Assembly: GCA_003222855.1 (NCBI GenBank)
Contig: QHXH01000239.1
Span: 1 to 6,406 of the forward strand
Direction: 5' to 3'
Source: Acidobacteriota bacterium
GTDB taxonomy: Bacteria; Acidobacteriota; Blastocatellia; Pyrinomonadales; Pyrinomonadaceae
DNA: 6,406 nt
Shown here: positions 1 to 5,499 of the stretch, in pieces
How the letters are laid out: each line of letters begins with the position of its first letter
How positions within the stretch are numbered: the stretch's first letter is position 1
Made by a program: the position numbers and the translations under genes
Notes under the pieces: model-generated
Seen by the model: the letters and a program-made list of their open reading frames with translations, nothing else
Database searches by the model: none
What the model was told of the DNA's origin: nothing

Positions 1-211
1 TGCCAGGGGGATAATCGCGCGTCGCAAGACCCTGAACTTCTTCGACTGTATGCTGGGTTTCATGGACCAACGTACGAGCGGCCCACTTGCTCATCACCAG
101 ATGGGTCTCGACGCCTGAGCCGTGCAGCATTTGCAGTAGCCGTACTCCAAAGATCGTTCCGGACGCACCGGTGATACCGACAATTAATTTAGTGGGACTG
201 CTTCCATTCAT
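1..211 (-). CDS. ubiX: Flavin prenyltransferase UbiX/Pad1 family, N-terminal 70 residues (runs off the left edge)
   Basis: UbiX-family enzymes attach a dimethylallyl group to FMN to make prenyl-FMN, the cofactor of UbiD-type decarboxylases used in quinone and aromatic-acid metabolism. They are cytosolic. The visible part begins with a beta strand and the FMN-binding turn, KLIVGITGASGTIFGVRLL (residues 8-26, with GASG at 15-18). The second strand with its conserved serine, THLVMSKWA, follows at about 36-44. This order and spacing match the usual UbiX N-terminus. The ATG at 211 leaves a normal short leader before the first strand, and no in-frame alternative start is seen upstream before a stop. 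No clear Shine-Dalgarno precedes it. The ATG overlaps the stop of a tiny upstream ORF as ATGA, so it may be translated by coupling. The C-terminal two thirds lie outside the window. Confidence 0.9.
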   Translation of the reverse strand, partial: MNGSSPTKLIVGITGASGTIFGVRLLQMLHGSGVETHLVMSKWAARTLVHETQHTVEEVQGLATRDYPPG

Positions 212-333
212 AGGTGAAATTCGCGTCCAAAAAAGCCCCCGGACTTGCCTCCAGAATCAACGCGCGTCAAATTCAGCATCTTCTTCGTTGGCATTTCGTC
301 TCGATAAGAGTAACCCTCGCAATCACTCGGCAC
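208..333 (-). CDS. Possible 41-residue small ORF overlapping the ubiX start
   Basis: This frame opens at a GTG (333), or at an internal ATG (294) preceded by a weak GAG. It ends at TGA 208-210, which shares four bases (ATGA) with the ubiX start codon. It also overlaps the end of the preceding ORF by 11 bp, giving a chain of overlaps typical of a translationally coupled operon. The product is basic and glycine-rich near its end. The stretch NLTRVDSGGKSGGFFGRE faintly recalls the first strand of bacterial AP2-like DNA-binding domains, but that is only a resemblance. It could equally be a chance frame in a 110-bp gap. No function is assigned. Confidence 0.22.
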   Translation of the reverse strand: MPSDCEGYSYRDEMPTKKMLNLTRVDSGGKSGGFFGREFHL

Positions 334-553
334 CTAATTGGACAATGAACGCGCAACTCCCCGTGGTTAACTGATTGGGTTTGCTATCGTAAAGCTGCTT
401 TCCCGCGGAATCCCAAACGCGCAGGTGCAAGGTAAGCTTGCCCGTGTCCCAATCCGTCGGGAACTTGTAACCCTGAACTCCGTTAAGCAACGCAGGCCCT
501 GTGACGGTGACGATATGTCCGACTTTCATAGTATCAACCGAGACGCTGGTCAA
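323..553 (-). CDS. Small beta-rich hypothetical protein (up to 76 residues)
   Basis: I do not recognise this protein. The frame begins at TTG 553, ten bases after the stop of the flavoprotein gene. An ATG at 529 would give 68 residues. Neither start has a convincing Shine-Dalgarno. The sequence alternates hydrophobic and polar residues (VGHIVTVTG, KLTLHLRVWD, SCAFIVQLG), as expected for a small beta sandwich or barrel, and has no signal peptide, membrane segment or known motif. The frame is also open for five codons upstream of the TTG, so this could be the surviving C-terminal part of a once longer beta-domain protein. Same strand and tight spacing favour membership in the operon. Confidence 0.4.
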   Translation of the reverse strand: MTSVSVDTMKVGHIVTVTGPALLNGVQGYKFPTDWDTGKLTLHLRVWDSAGKQLYDSKPNQLTTGSCAFIVQLGAE

Positions 554-563
554 GGTATAGCTG

Positions 564-1916
564 TTAGATCATGTGACCTATGTCGGACGCGCTGGTCGGA
601 TAGGCATAGATCGTCTTTTTCAAATCTTCGGCTTTGATTCCATGGCGGATGGCGAGAGCAAAGATGTTGATGATCTCTTCTGCGTTATGCCCTAGTAAAT
701 GTGCGCCGAGAATCCGATCGCTTCGTTCTTCAACAAGCACTTTGAAACCGGAGTGTTTCAGACCAACTCGTCGGGAGGAGTACCAATCGGAAGTTTCTTC
801 GTATTTCAATCTGAACTTCAAGCTTTGCGTTCTCGCTTCTTCTTCCTGCAATCCCACCGAGGCGAGCGGCGGTATGGTGAAAACGACCGTCGAGATTCCG
901 GCATAGTTCGGCTTACGATGATTGCCTTTCAACATGTTGCTGGCCGCGATGTCTCCTTCCATGTTTGCCACCGGCGTTAGCGGCATTCCTTCCGTGTCGG
1001 CTGCATCGCCAGCAGCATGGACGGCCGTGTTCGAGACACTTTGCAGATATTCGTTAACAGAAACGCCCATCGTTCCACGCTTAATTCCAGCCTCTTCGCA
1101 CCCAAGATCGTCGATGTCGGGGACACGACCAGCACCGTGAACCACCAGATCTGTTTCGAGCGTTTGCTTACTATTATCGCTTGAAGTCTTTACGGCAAAT
1201 CGACCTTCGTCTTTTGAAATGCTCTTGACCTCGGTGTTCAAGCGAACATCCACGCCCAGCTCGCGCGTGCCCCGCACCAATTGTCCGACGAGGTCCCTGT
1301 CGAAACGGTCCAGCGGACGAGCTCCTCGATGAAGAATGGATACTTGTGCGCCAGCACGAGCAGCGACATGAGCGAACTCGAACGATATGTAGCCTCCGCC
1401 CACAAAGGCAATTCGTTCTGGCAGTTTTTCCAGTTCCAGAAATTGATCGCTGGTAGTTAGATGCTGCTCCCCTGATATACCCAGTGTTGCCGGCTTGGCG
1501 CCAGTAGCGATGAGGATGAAGCGTCCGTTCAGGGTGTCGTCGCCCACTTGGAGTCTCGTCCGATCGAGAAAATGTGTGCGACCGTGGAACATTGCGATAC
1601 CGGCCTGGGCGTACTTTTTCTCTCTGTCTTCAGGAACTGGATCAGTAAAGGTTTTCTTAAAACGCATGAGCGCTGGCCAATCGATCTTCGCATCCGGCAA
1701 CGAAACTCCGTTACCTTCCATCCGGCGAAGCCAGTCGATCAGATCCGCAGCGCCAACCAAAACTTTCTTGGGATCGCAACCGCGTAGCGCGCATGTCCCT
1801 CCAAATGGTCTCGAATCAACAATGGCTACCTCCCATCCCGCGTCGCGACACTTGTACGCTGCCGTGGCGCCAGCCGCGCCAGTGCCGATAATGACGAGAT
1901 CGAAGTTCTTGTCCAT
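564..1916 (-). CDS. FAD-dependent pyridine nucleotide-disulfide oxidoreductase (glutathione/mercuric reductase superfamily)
   Basis: This is a full-length (450 aa) cytosolic class I flavoprotein disulfide reductase homologue. The N-terminal FAD Rossmann motif is GTGAAGATAA (11-20). The redox-active disulfide is C42-x4-C47 in GGTCALRGCDPKK. The NAD(P) Rossmann motif is GGGYISFE (173-180). R197 and R200 after the second strand hint at NADPH preference. The second FAD motif is AAGDAAD (301-307), and a dimerisation domain follows. The usual catalytic His-Glu pair of glutathione or lipoamide reductase is absent: the C-terminal motif reads AYPTSASD, with Tyr439 at the His position. There is no N-terminal metal-binding domain and no C-terminal CC pair, so it is not a canonical mercuric reductase. 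The physiological substrate is unknown. The ATG at 1916 lies 2 bp after the ABC ATPase stop, with a weak GAGAG upstream. Confidence 0.9.
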   Translation of the reverse strand: MDKNFDLVIIGTGAAGATAAYKCRDAGWEVAIVDSRPFGGTCALRGCDPKKVLVGAADLIDWLRRMEGNGVSLPDAKIDWPALMRFKKTFTDPVPEDREKKYAQAGIAMFHGRTHFLDRTRLQVGDDTLNGRFILIATGAKPATLGISGEQHLTTSDQFLELEKLPERIAFVGGGYISFEFAHVAARAGAQVSILHRGARPLDRFDRDLVGQLVRGTRELGVDVRLNTEVKSISKDEGRFAVKTSSDNSKQTLETDLVVHGAGRVPDIDDLGCEEAGIKRGTMGVSVNEYLQSVSNTAVHAAGDAADTEGMPLTPVANMEGDIAASNMLKGNHRKPNYAGISTVVFTIPPLASVGLQEEEARTQSLKFRLKYEETSDWYSSRRVGLKHSGFKVLVEERSDRILGAHLLGHNAEEIINIFALAIRHGIKAEDLKKTIYAYPTSASDIGHMI

Positions 1917-1918
1917 TT

Positions 1919-2884
1919 TTATTCGCGACTCTCAGCTCGCTCGGGCAATAACTCAGTGCCGCGGATGAATTTCTGAATGTAAGAATCGTCAGACTCGATT
2001 AACTCTTTGCCTGTGCCGCTGAAGATCTCGCGACCATGACGCAACATGAGGATCTTCGTGTTGGTGAGGCATAGTTGCTGACCTTCATCCTTGAATTCGA
2101 TCTTTCCTCTTTCACCGATTCTCGCATATTCCGAGGTCAGATATTTGACAACATCCATTTCGTGCGTCACGACAATGGACGCAACGTCTTCTAAGTCTCG
2201 AAGCTCAATAATCAGATCGCAGATCGTGCCGGAAGTGGGAGGATCAAGAGCAACCGTCGGCTCGTCAAACAAAACAATCTTCGGATTACCAACCAGCGCG
2301 CGAGCCACGCTTACTCGCTTCCGCATGCCGCCTGATAATTCGCTGGGCAATCTGTCCATTTCCTGTTCGAGCTTCACGAATTTCAACAGCGCACGTACTT
2401 CCTCTTCTACATCCTCTTCCGGCACTCCGCGATCCTGAAGACGATAAGCAACGTTTTCATAGACCGTCAGCGAATCGAAAAGGGCACCCTCCTGAAAGAC
2501 CATTCCGATCTTGTCGCGTACTCGCTGTAGCTCCGTTTCATCGAATTCGGTAATTTCTTCGCCATCAATGAAGATCTGGCCGGCATCCGGCTTCAACAAA
2601 CCCAAGACGAGTTTGAGGATCGTAGACTTGCCGCCGCCGGAACCGCTTAGAATGATTTTTATCTCGCCCTTAGCTAATTGGAAGCTGAGATCGTCGAGGA
2701 CTTTCTTGTCCTCGTAGGAAAAGTTGACATTGCGAAACTCGATTGCCGGAATCGCAACGTCGACGTTGGGTTCGACCAGGTCTGCTGGCCGCCTGCGCGC
2801 GAACGTCCCAGTGCTCGTCACGGCATCGGAACGTTCAACCGAAACGTTGGGGAGTTGTTCGTGAACTTGCTGATCGCTACTCAT
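1919..2884 (-). CDS. MlaF/Mkl-type ABC transporter ATP-binding protein
   Basis: The closest known role is the ATPase of a Mla/Mce-type phospholipid transporter at the cytoplasmic face of the inner membrane. With the ATG at 2884 it is 321 aa. It has a polar N-terminal extension of about 45 residues, then a Walker A-like SGSGGGKST (K86), Q-loop Q131, the signature LSGGMRKRV (183-191; this wording is typical of MlaF/Mkl), Walker B IVLFDE (D207, E208), and H-loop H241. About 25 extra residues lie between the H-loop and the last strand (KILMLRHGREIFSGTG). The first Walker A glycine is serine. An upstream in-frame start at 2962 would overlap the protease gene by 77 bp. ATG 2884 is preferred because it follows that gene's TGA by one base and has AGGTG just upstream. 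No MlaE permease or MlaD gene is in the window. Confidence 0.9.
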   Translation of the reverse strand: MSSDQQVHEQLPNVSVERSDAVTSTGTFARRRPADLVEPNVDVAIPAIEFRNVNFSYEDKKVLDDLSFQLAKGEIKIILSGSGGGKSTILKLVLGLLKPDAGQIFIDGEEITEFDETELQRVRDKIGMVFQEGALFDSLTVYENVAYRLQDRGVPEEDVEEEVRALLKFVKLEQEMDRLPSELSGGMRKRVSVARALVGNPKIVLFDEPTVALDPPTSGTICDLIIELRDLEDVASIVVTHEMDVVKYLTSEYARIGERGKIEFKDEGQQLCLTNTKILMLRHGREIFSGTGKELIESDDSYIQKFIRGTELLPERAESRE

Positions 2885-2885
2885 A

Positions 2886-4016
2886 TCACACCTGGAGTTC
2901 GGCCCGGGTTTGCAGCAACCGGAGAATGTGACTCCGTGAAATAATTCCGTCGAGATGTCCACTGCTCATCACCGGCAATTGATTGATATCTTCGCGGCCC
3001 ATTGTTTCCAGCGCCTCGGTCAAAGTGGTAGCAGGTTTTACGGCGTGTAGTTTTTCCAGCGGAAGCGTCACCTCAGCAACTGTAATCTGGGACCATTTTT
3101 CTCGATCCACATCTTTCACTTCGTGTGGCGTCACGATTCCCACGACGTGACCGTCTTCTTCTACGACGAAGCACCGCTTTGCTGACTTCAGCAGATGATC
3201 GTCAACGAACGTTTGCAAGTTAGTCTTCGCATCGATGACTGGCCAGTCTCCGGCCATGATGTCGCGGACGCGAATGCCGCGCAGACGTTCGATTGTTTCG
3301 AACTGAGCATAGGTCGAACGGGCGGCATCCAAAAGAAACCAACCGATGAAGGTTAACCAGAGACCGGCGAAGCCCGCCCCGTTGAAGAAGCGGAAGAGCC
3401 CAATGATGATAAATGCAAAGGCTATGACTTGGCCGATCGCGGTTGCGATGCGCGTGGCGCGCGCGGCGCTTCCAGTGATCCACCAGATGACTGCCCGCAG
3501 CACCCGCCCGCCATCAAGCGGGAATCCGGGAATCATATTAAAGACTGCCAATAAGATATTGATAACGCCGAGCCAACCTAACATCGCGGCCAGCGGTGCC
3601 TGGTGAGATCCTGAAGGCGTCCAGCCAATTCCGGCCGCAATGCCCAGACAGATAATGCCAATTACTGCGCTGGTGATAGGGCCGGCTATGCCCATCCAGA
3701 ATTCGGTCTTTGCATCCGAGGCTTCTTTCTCGATTTGTGCGACTCCGCCAAGAGCAAATAGCGTGATTGATCTAACCGGAAGTCCGCGCGTTTTGGCGAC
3801 TGCGGCGTGTGACAGTTCATGAACGACAATCGCTGCAAAGAAGAGTAGCGCGGTAAGAATCGCCAAACCCCAAATGACGGTTGAGCCCCACTCAGGATTG
3901 GTAAACGCAAATTGACCGGCGAGGGAGAAAACAACCAGCACGGCAATCAGGAGCCAACTGTAGTGCAGGCCGATTTGAATCCCGAAAATCTTGAACAGTT
4001 TGATTTGCGCTTTCAT
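2886..4016 (-). CDS. M50 (site-2 protease type) membrane zinc metalloprotease with two C-terminal CBS domains
   Basis: Site-2 proteases cut transmembrane substrates inside the membrane, often releasing regulators. From the ATG at 4016 this protein has 376 residues. The zinc-binding HELSH is at 66-70 in the second membrane segment. The third ligand is in N160-MIPGFPLDGG (Asp168). Six or so hydrophobic segments lie between about 20 and 231. Two CBS modules follow at about 249-301 (RVRDIMAGDWPVI) and 311-369 (ending GIISRSHILRLL); CBS pairs usually bind adenine nucleotides and gate activity. All core catalytic residues are present. The start is ambiguous: a GTG at 4049 has an AGGCG upstream and would add 11 residues while overlapping the previous gene by 11 bp. 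ATG 4016 gives the family-like N-terminus MKAQIKLFKIFGI but lacks a good Shine-Dalgarno. The substrate is unknown. Confidence 0.93.
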   Translation of the reverse strand: MKAQIKLFKIFGIQIGLHYSWLLIAVLVVFSLAGQFAFTNPEWGSTVIWGLAILTALLFFAAIVVHELSHAAVAKTRGLPVRSITLFALGGVAQIEKEASDAKTEFWMGIAGPITSAVIGIICLGIAAGIGWTPSGSHQAPLAAMLGWLGVINILLAVFNMIPGFPLDGGRVLRAVIWWITGSAARATRIATAIGQVIAFAFIIIGLFRFFNGAGFAGLWLTFIGWFLLDAARSTYAQFETIERLRGIRVRDIMAGDWPVIDAKTNLQTFVDDHLLKSAKRCFVVEEDGHVVGIVTPHEVKDVDREKWSQITVAEVTLPLEKLHAVKPATTLTEALETMGREDINQLPVMSSGHLDGIISRSHILRLLQTRAELQV

Positions 4017-4038
4017 TTCAAGACACGCTTTCAAAAAG

Positions 4039-4452
4039 CTAAGGCGCACGCTGTCGCCTGACCAACATCGCGATCCCGGATATCGCTACTGCGAATGTCG
4101 AGATAAAGCCAAGCCAAAACCAGCCGGTAAGTTGGGCTGATATCAGGCCAGACTCATCATGTACGCGCAGTCTTTCGTGATTCATCAGATAAGCAGAAAG
4201 AAGACCACACAGCGTACTGGCCAGTGCAAAGGCTTTGTTTTGCTCTCGTCTGACACGCACGATCGCGGAAAGGATCAGCGCACCCATTAACACGGGTATG
4301 AACCACAACAGACCTTGGCCGTCACGTGCCAAGTCAAGGCCACTCATCGTATCTTTCGCACCTGCACAACCGACCTGCACCCATGGAAGGAAGAAGCAGA
4401 CAAGGACGATGATCGCCGCGCTCGTATTAATTTGTCGCAAGATCTTGATCAT
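4039..4452 (-). CDS. Four-helix integral membrane protein, unknown function
   Basis: I do not recognise this 137-residue protein beyond its topology. Hydrophobic helices are visible at about 11-26, 48-66, 74-90 and 109-131. Basic clusters follow helix 2 (RVRREQNK) and end the protein (RRQR), favouring a cytoplasmic position for these ends and for the short N-terminus. The first loop, after LPWVQVGCAG, contains MSGLDLARDG. A similar pattern (LPW then Cys/Gly and SGLDLA) occurs, from memory, in small uncharacterised bacterial membrane proteins. It starts at ATG 4452 without a strong Shine-Dalgarno and appears to be the first gene of the minus-strand run. The M50 protease gene is 22 bp downstream or overlaps it, depending on that gene's start, so the two may work together in the membrane. 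Confidence 0.75.
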   Translation of the reverse strand: MIKILRQINTSAAIIVLVCFFLPWVQVGCAGAKDTMSGLDLARDGQGLLWFIPVLMGALILSAIVRVRREQNKAFALASTLCGLLSAYLMNHERLRVHDESGLISAQLTGWFWLGFISTFAVAISGIAMLVRRQRAP

Positions 4453-4482
4453 GCCCGGTCACTTCGCGTACACAATAGTCTC

Positions 4483-4496
4483 GAACCGTCCGGTTC
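4483..4496. promoter_or_regulatory. Perfect palindrome GAACCG-TC-CGGTTC, possible operator
   Basis: Two perfect 6-bp inverted arms are separated by 2 bp, about 30 bp upstream of the membrane-protein start at 4452. Its size and place fit a dimeric repressor site overlapping a minus-strand promoter. No second copy was noticed in the window, and no regulator is identified. Confidence 0.3.
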
Positions 4497-4581
4497 TAAC
4501 TCACAACCGCGACTAAGCCCTAACGATAGCTAAGTTCATAAACAAATAGAGCAACTAGAATACCGACTCTGATGATGTAAG

Positions 4582-4597
4582 GCCCGCAGAATCGGGC
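4582..4597. repeat. Small GC hairpin in the divergent region
   Basis: GCCCG (4582-4586) and CGGGC (4593-4597) are perfectly complementary around a 6-base loop. A second, mutually exclusive pairing uses CCGCA (4584-4588) with TGCGG (4599-4603). There is no T-run after it, so it does not look like an intrinsic terminator on the plus strand. A leader structure or a chance repeat are both possible. Confidence 0.3.
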
Positions 4598-4611
4598 GTG
4601 CGGCGTATGAA

Positions 4612-4637
4612 TTGCCCCTTTTCTTGGGAGAGGGCAA
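4612..4637 (+). promoter_or_regulatory. Inverted repeat covering the ribosome-binding site of the 4642 gene
   Basis: TTGCCC (4612-4617) pairs with GGGCAA (4632-4637). With one bulged A the stem can extend inward by about three pairs (CTT with GAG). The purine-rich GGGAGAGGG (4626-4634), the only Shine-Dalgarno candidate for the ATG at 4642, lies partly in the 3' arm and partly in the loop. In mRNA this hairpin could restrict ribosome access, giving translational control of the coiled-coil gene. Pairing is read by eye; folding energy was not computed. Confidence 0.35.
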
Positions 4638-4641
4638 ATCG

Positions 4642-5092
4642 ATGAAGAACCAGGTTATGAGACGTTGCATAAGACTCACCATTTTCCTTGGCGTTTTGAT
4701 CGCTGTCAGTTTGCTAGCGGTGCGAACGCCTGCGCAAAGCCAGGCAAGCTGAGTTACAGACGCGACTACAACGACTCGAAGAAGATCTCAAACCCGAAAA
4801 TATCGAGCGTAGTTTGGCAGGTGTCGGCAGTGTGCATCCGGAAGAGTTACGGGAAGCGCGCCGCCGACAGTTGGAGATCGAAAAACGAGGCGTGCAATCT
4901 CAGCTTGACGTGCTCGCCGCCAGCCGCAGTCGATTAGAAACAGCCATCGCTGCCGCCGACGCCGAAGGCTATCGGCAGAGCGCTGGTCCCAGCCCGAGCA
5001 TAGAAACGACAACGAATAATATCGGGGCTAGTAAAAGATCGCCTGTGTCCAGGCACCGTTTGAAAAAACGCAGACTGAACAAGCGCCGATGA
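4642..5092 (+). pseudogene. Secreted coiled-coil protein gene broken by a +1 frameshift
   Basis: The ATG at 4642 follows GGGAGAGGG and opens a signal peptide: basic MRRCIR, the hydrophobic stretch LTIFLGVLIAVSLLAV, then RTPAQSQA as a likely cleavage region. That frame stops at TGA 4750-4752. The next frame, open from 4718, continues smoothly as AELQTRLQRLEEDLKPENIE and so on to TGA 5090-5092. The whole span is 451 nt, one base more than a multiple of three, so one extra base between 4718 and 4749 explains the break. The joined product would be about 149 residues: signal peptide, charged helical coiled-coil with repeated E/R/Q/L heptads, and a very basic tail (RLKKRRLNKRR). Its role is unknown, probably periplasmic. 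A sequencing error is possible; programmed frameshifting is less likely because no recognised slippery site is seen. Confidence 0.6.
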
Positions 5093-5107
5093 AGGAGAGT
5101 CAAACCG

Positions 5108-5293
5108 ATGGACACTGCAAATACCCGTCGCCAGTTCCTGCGGATCTCTGCACTCGCCGGTTCTGGATTGGCGCTGACAGCATGTGGCCACCAAGTTGCT
5201 CAAGACAAGACTAAAGAAACAAAAAATCAGGATGAAGAAGGTGCAGAGGTCACGGCTACTGAAGACTTGATGCGCGAGCATGGCGTGCTGTAA
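5108..5293 (+). pseudogene. Truncated Tat-exported lipoprotein, remnant of a hemerythrin-domain protein
   Basis: A good Shine-Dalgarno, AAGGAG (5092-5097), lies 10 bases before the ATG. The N-terminus TRRQFLRISALAGSGLALTAC has a twin-arginine motif, a hydrophobic core, and a lipobox ending at Cys26 (LTAC), so the leader would send a folded lipoprotein across the membrane by Tat. After a charged linker comes TEDLMREHGVL. From memory, this is how the hemerythrin-like domain of Tat-leader proteins begins, with the His of REHG as a likely metal ligand. The frame then stops at TAA 5291-5293 with a second TAA six bases on. The remaining hundred-plus residues of a four-helix di-iron domain are not found downstream in any frame. 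A deletion has probably removed the domain. As a bare 61-residue lipoprotein it has no evident function. Confidence 0.6.
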
Positions 5294-5499
5294 ACGTAAG
5301 CCATTGAGGATGACGAATCTCAGTTGGGCACACTGATGCTATTATCGGAAAAGAATAAAGATGGCACGCAGGAAACCGCAATCAGCCCGCTTGTCGTGGC
5401 GCTGGTTCTTTATCTCAAACGCGGATTTCGATCTGGCTTTGCCGTCTTACTTACTCATGACAAATCGATCAAAATGGTTCTGAAAATGGAGACGTTGCT
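5294..5499 (+). other. Gap between two plus-strand genes, no supported gene
   Basis: This 206-bp stretch follows the truncated lipoprotein. The same frame is open from 5300 to 5533 and would encode a short protein with a hydrophobic patch (PLVVALVLYL). It lacks a Shine-Dalgarno, starts only at a TTG (5324), matches nothing I recognise, and overlaps the rhodanese start in another frame. It is best seen as residual sequence left by the event that cut the hemerythrin gene, ending in the rhodanese leader with its GGAG at 5488-5491. Confidence 0.45.

Larger units (their letters stand above)
4453..4641. promoter_or_regulatory. Divergent intergenic region, likely holding promoters for both flanking transcripts
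   Basis: This 189-bp gap separates the start of the minus-strand operon from the start of the plus-strand cluster, so promoters in both directions are expected. No strong sigma-70 pair is obvious. The best plus-strand candidate is TTCATA (4535-4540) and TAGAAT (4556-4561), with a short 15-bp spacer, and it is weak. The middle part (about 4530-4580) is AT-richer than its surroundings. Three inverted repeats lie in the region and are listed separately. Confidence 0.4.

Noticed and set aside
222..255. GTCC-GGGGGCTTTTTT-GGAC on the minus strand as a terminator before ubiX
   Set aside because: The 4-bp arms flank the T-run rather than precede it, so it lacks the hairpin-then-T layout.
2885..2962. 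In-frame upstream start adding 26 residues to the ABC ATPase
   Set aside because: It would overlap the protease gene by 77 bp and adds sequence unlike the family, while ATG 2884 has AGGTG upstream and follows the previous stop by one base.
4665..4937. 90-codon plus-strand frame across the signal peptide and coiled-coil region
   Set aside because: It is the third frame of this stretch, with an irregular composition rich in Cys, Trp and His. The other two frames give a signal peptide and a coherent coiled coil.
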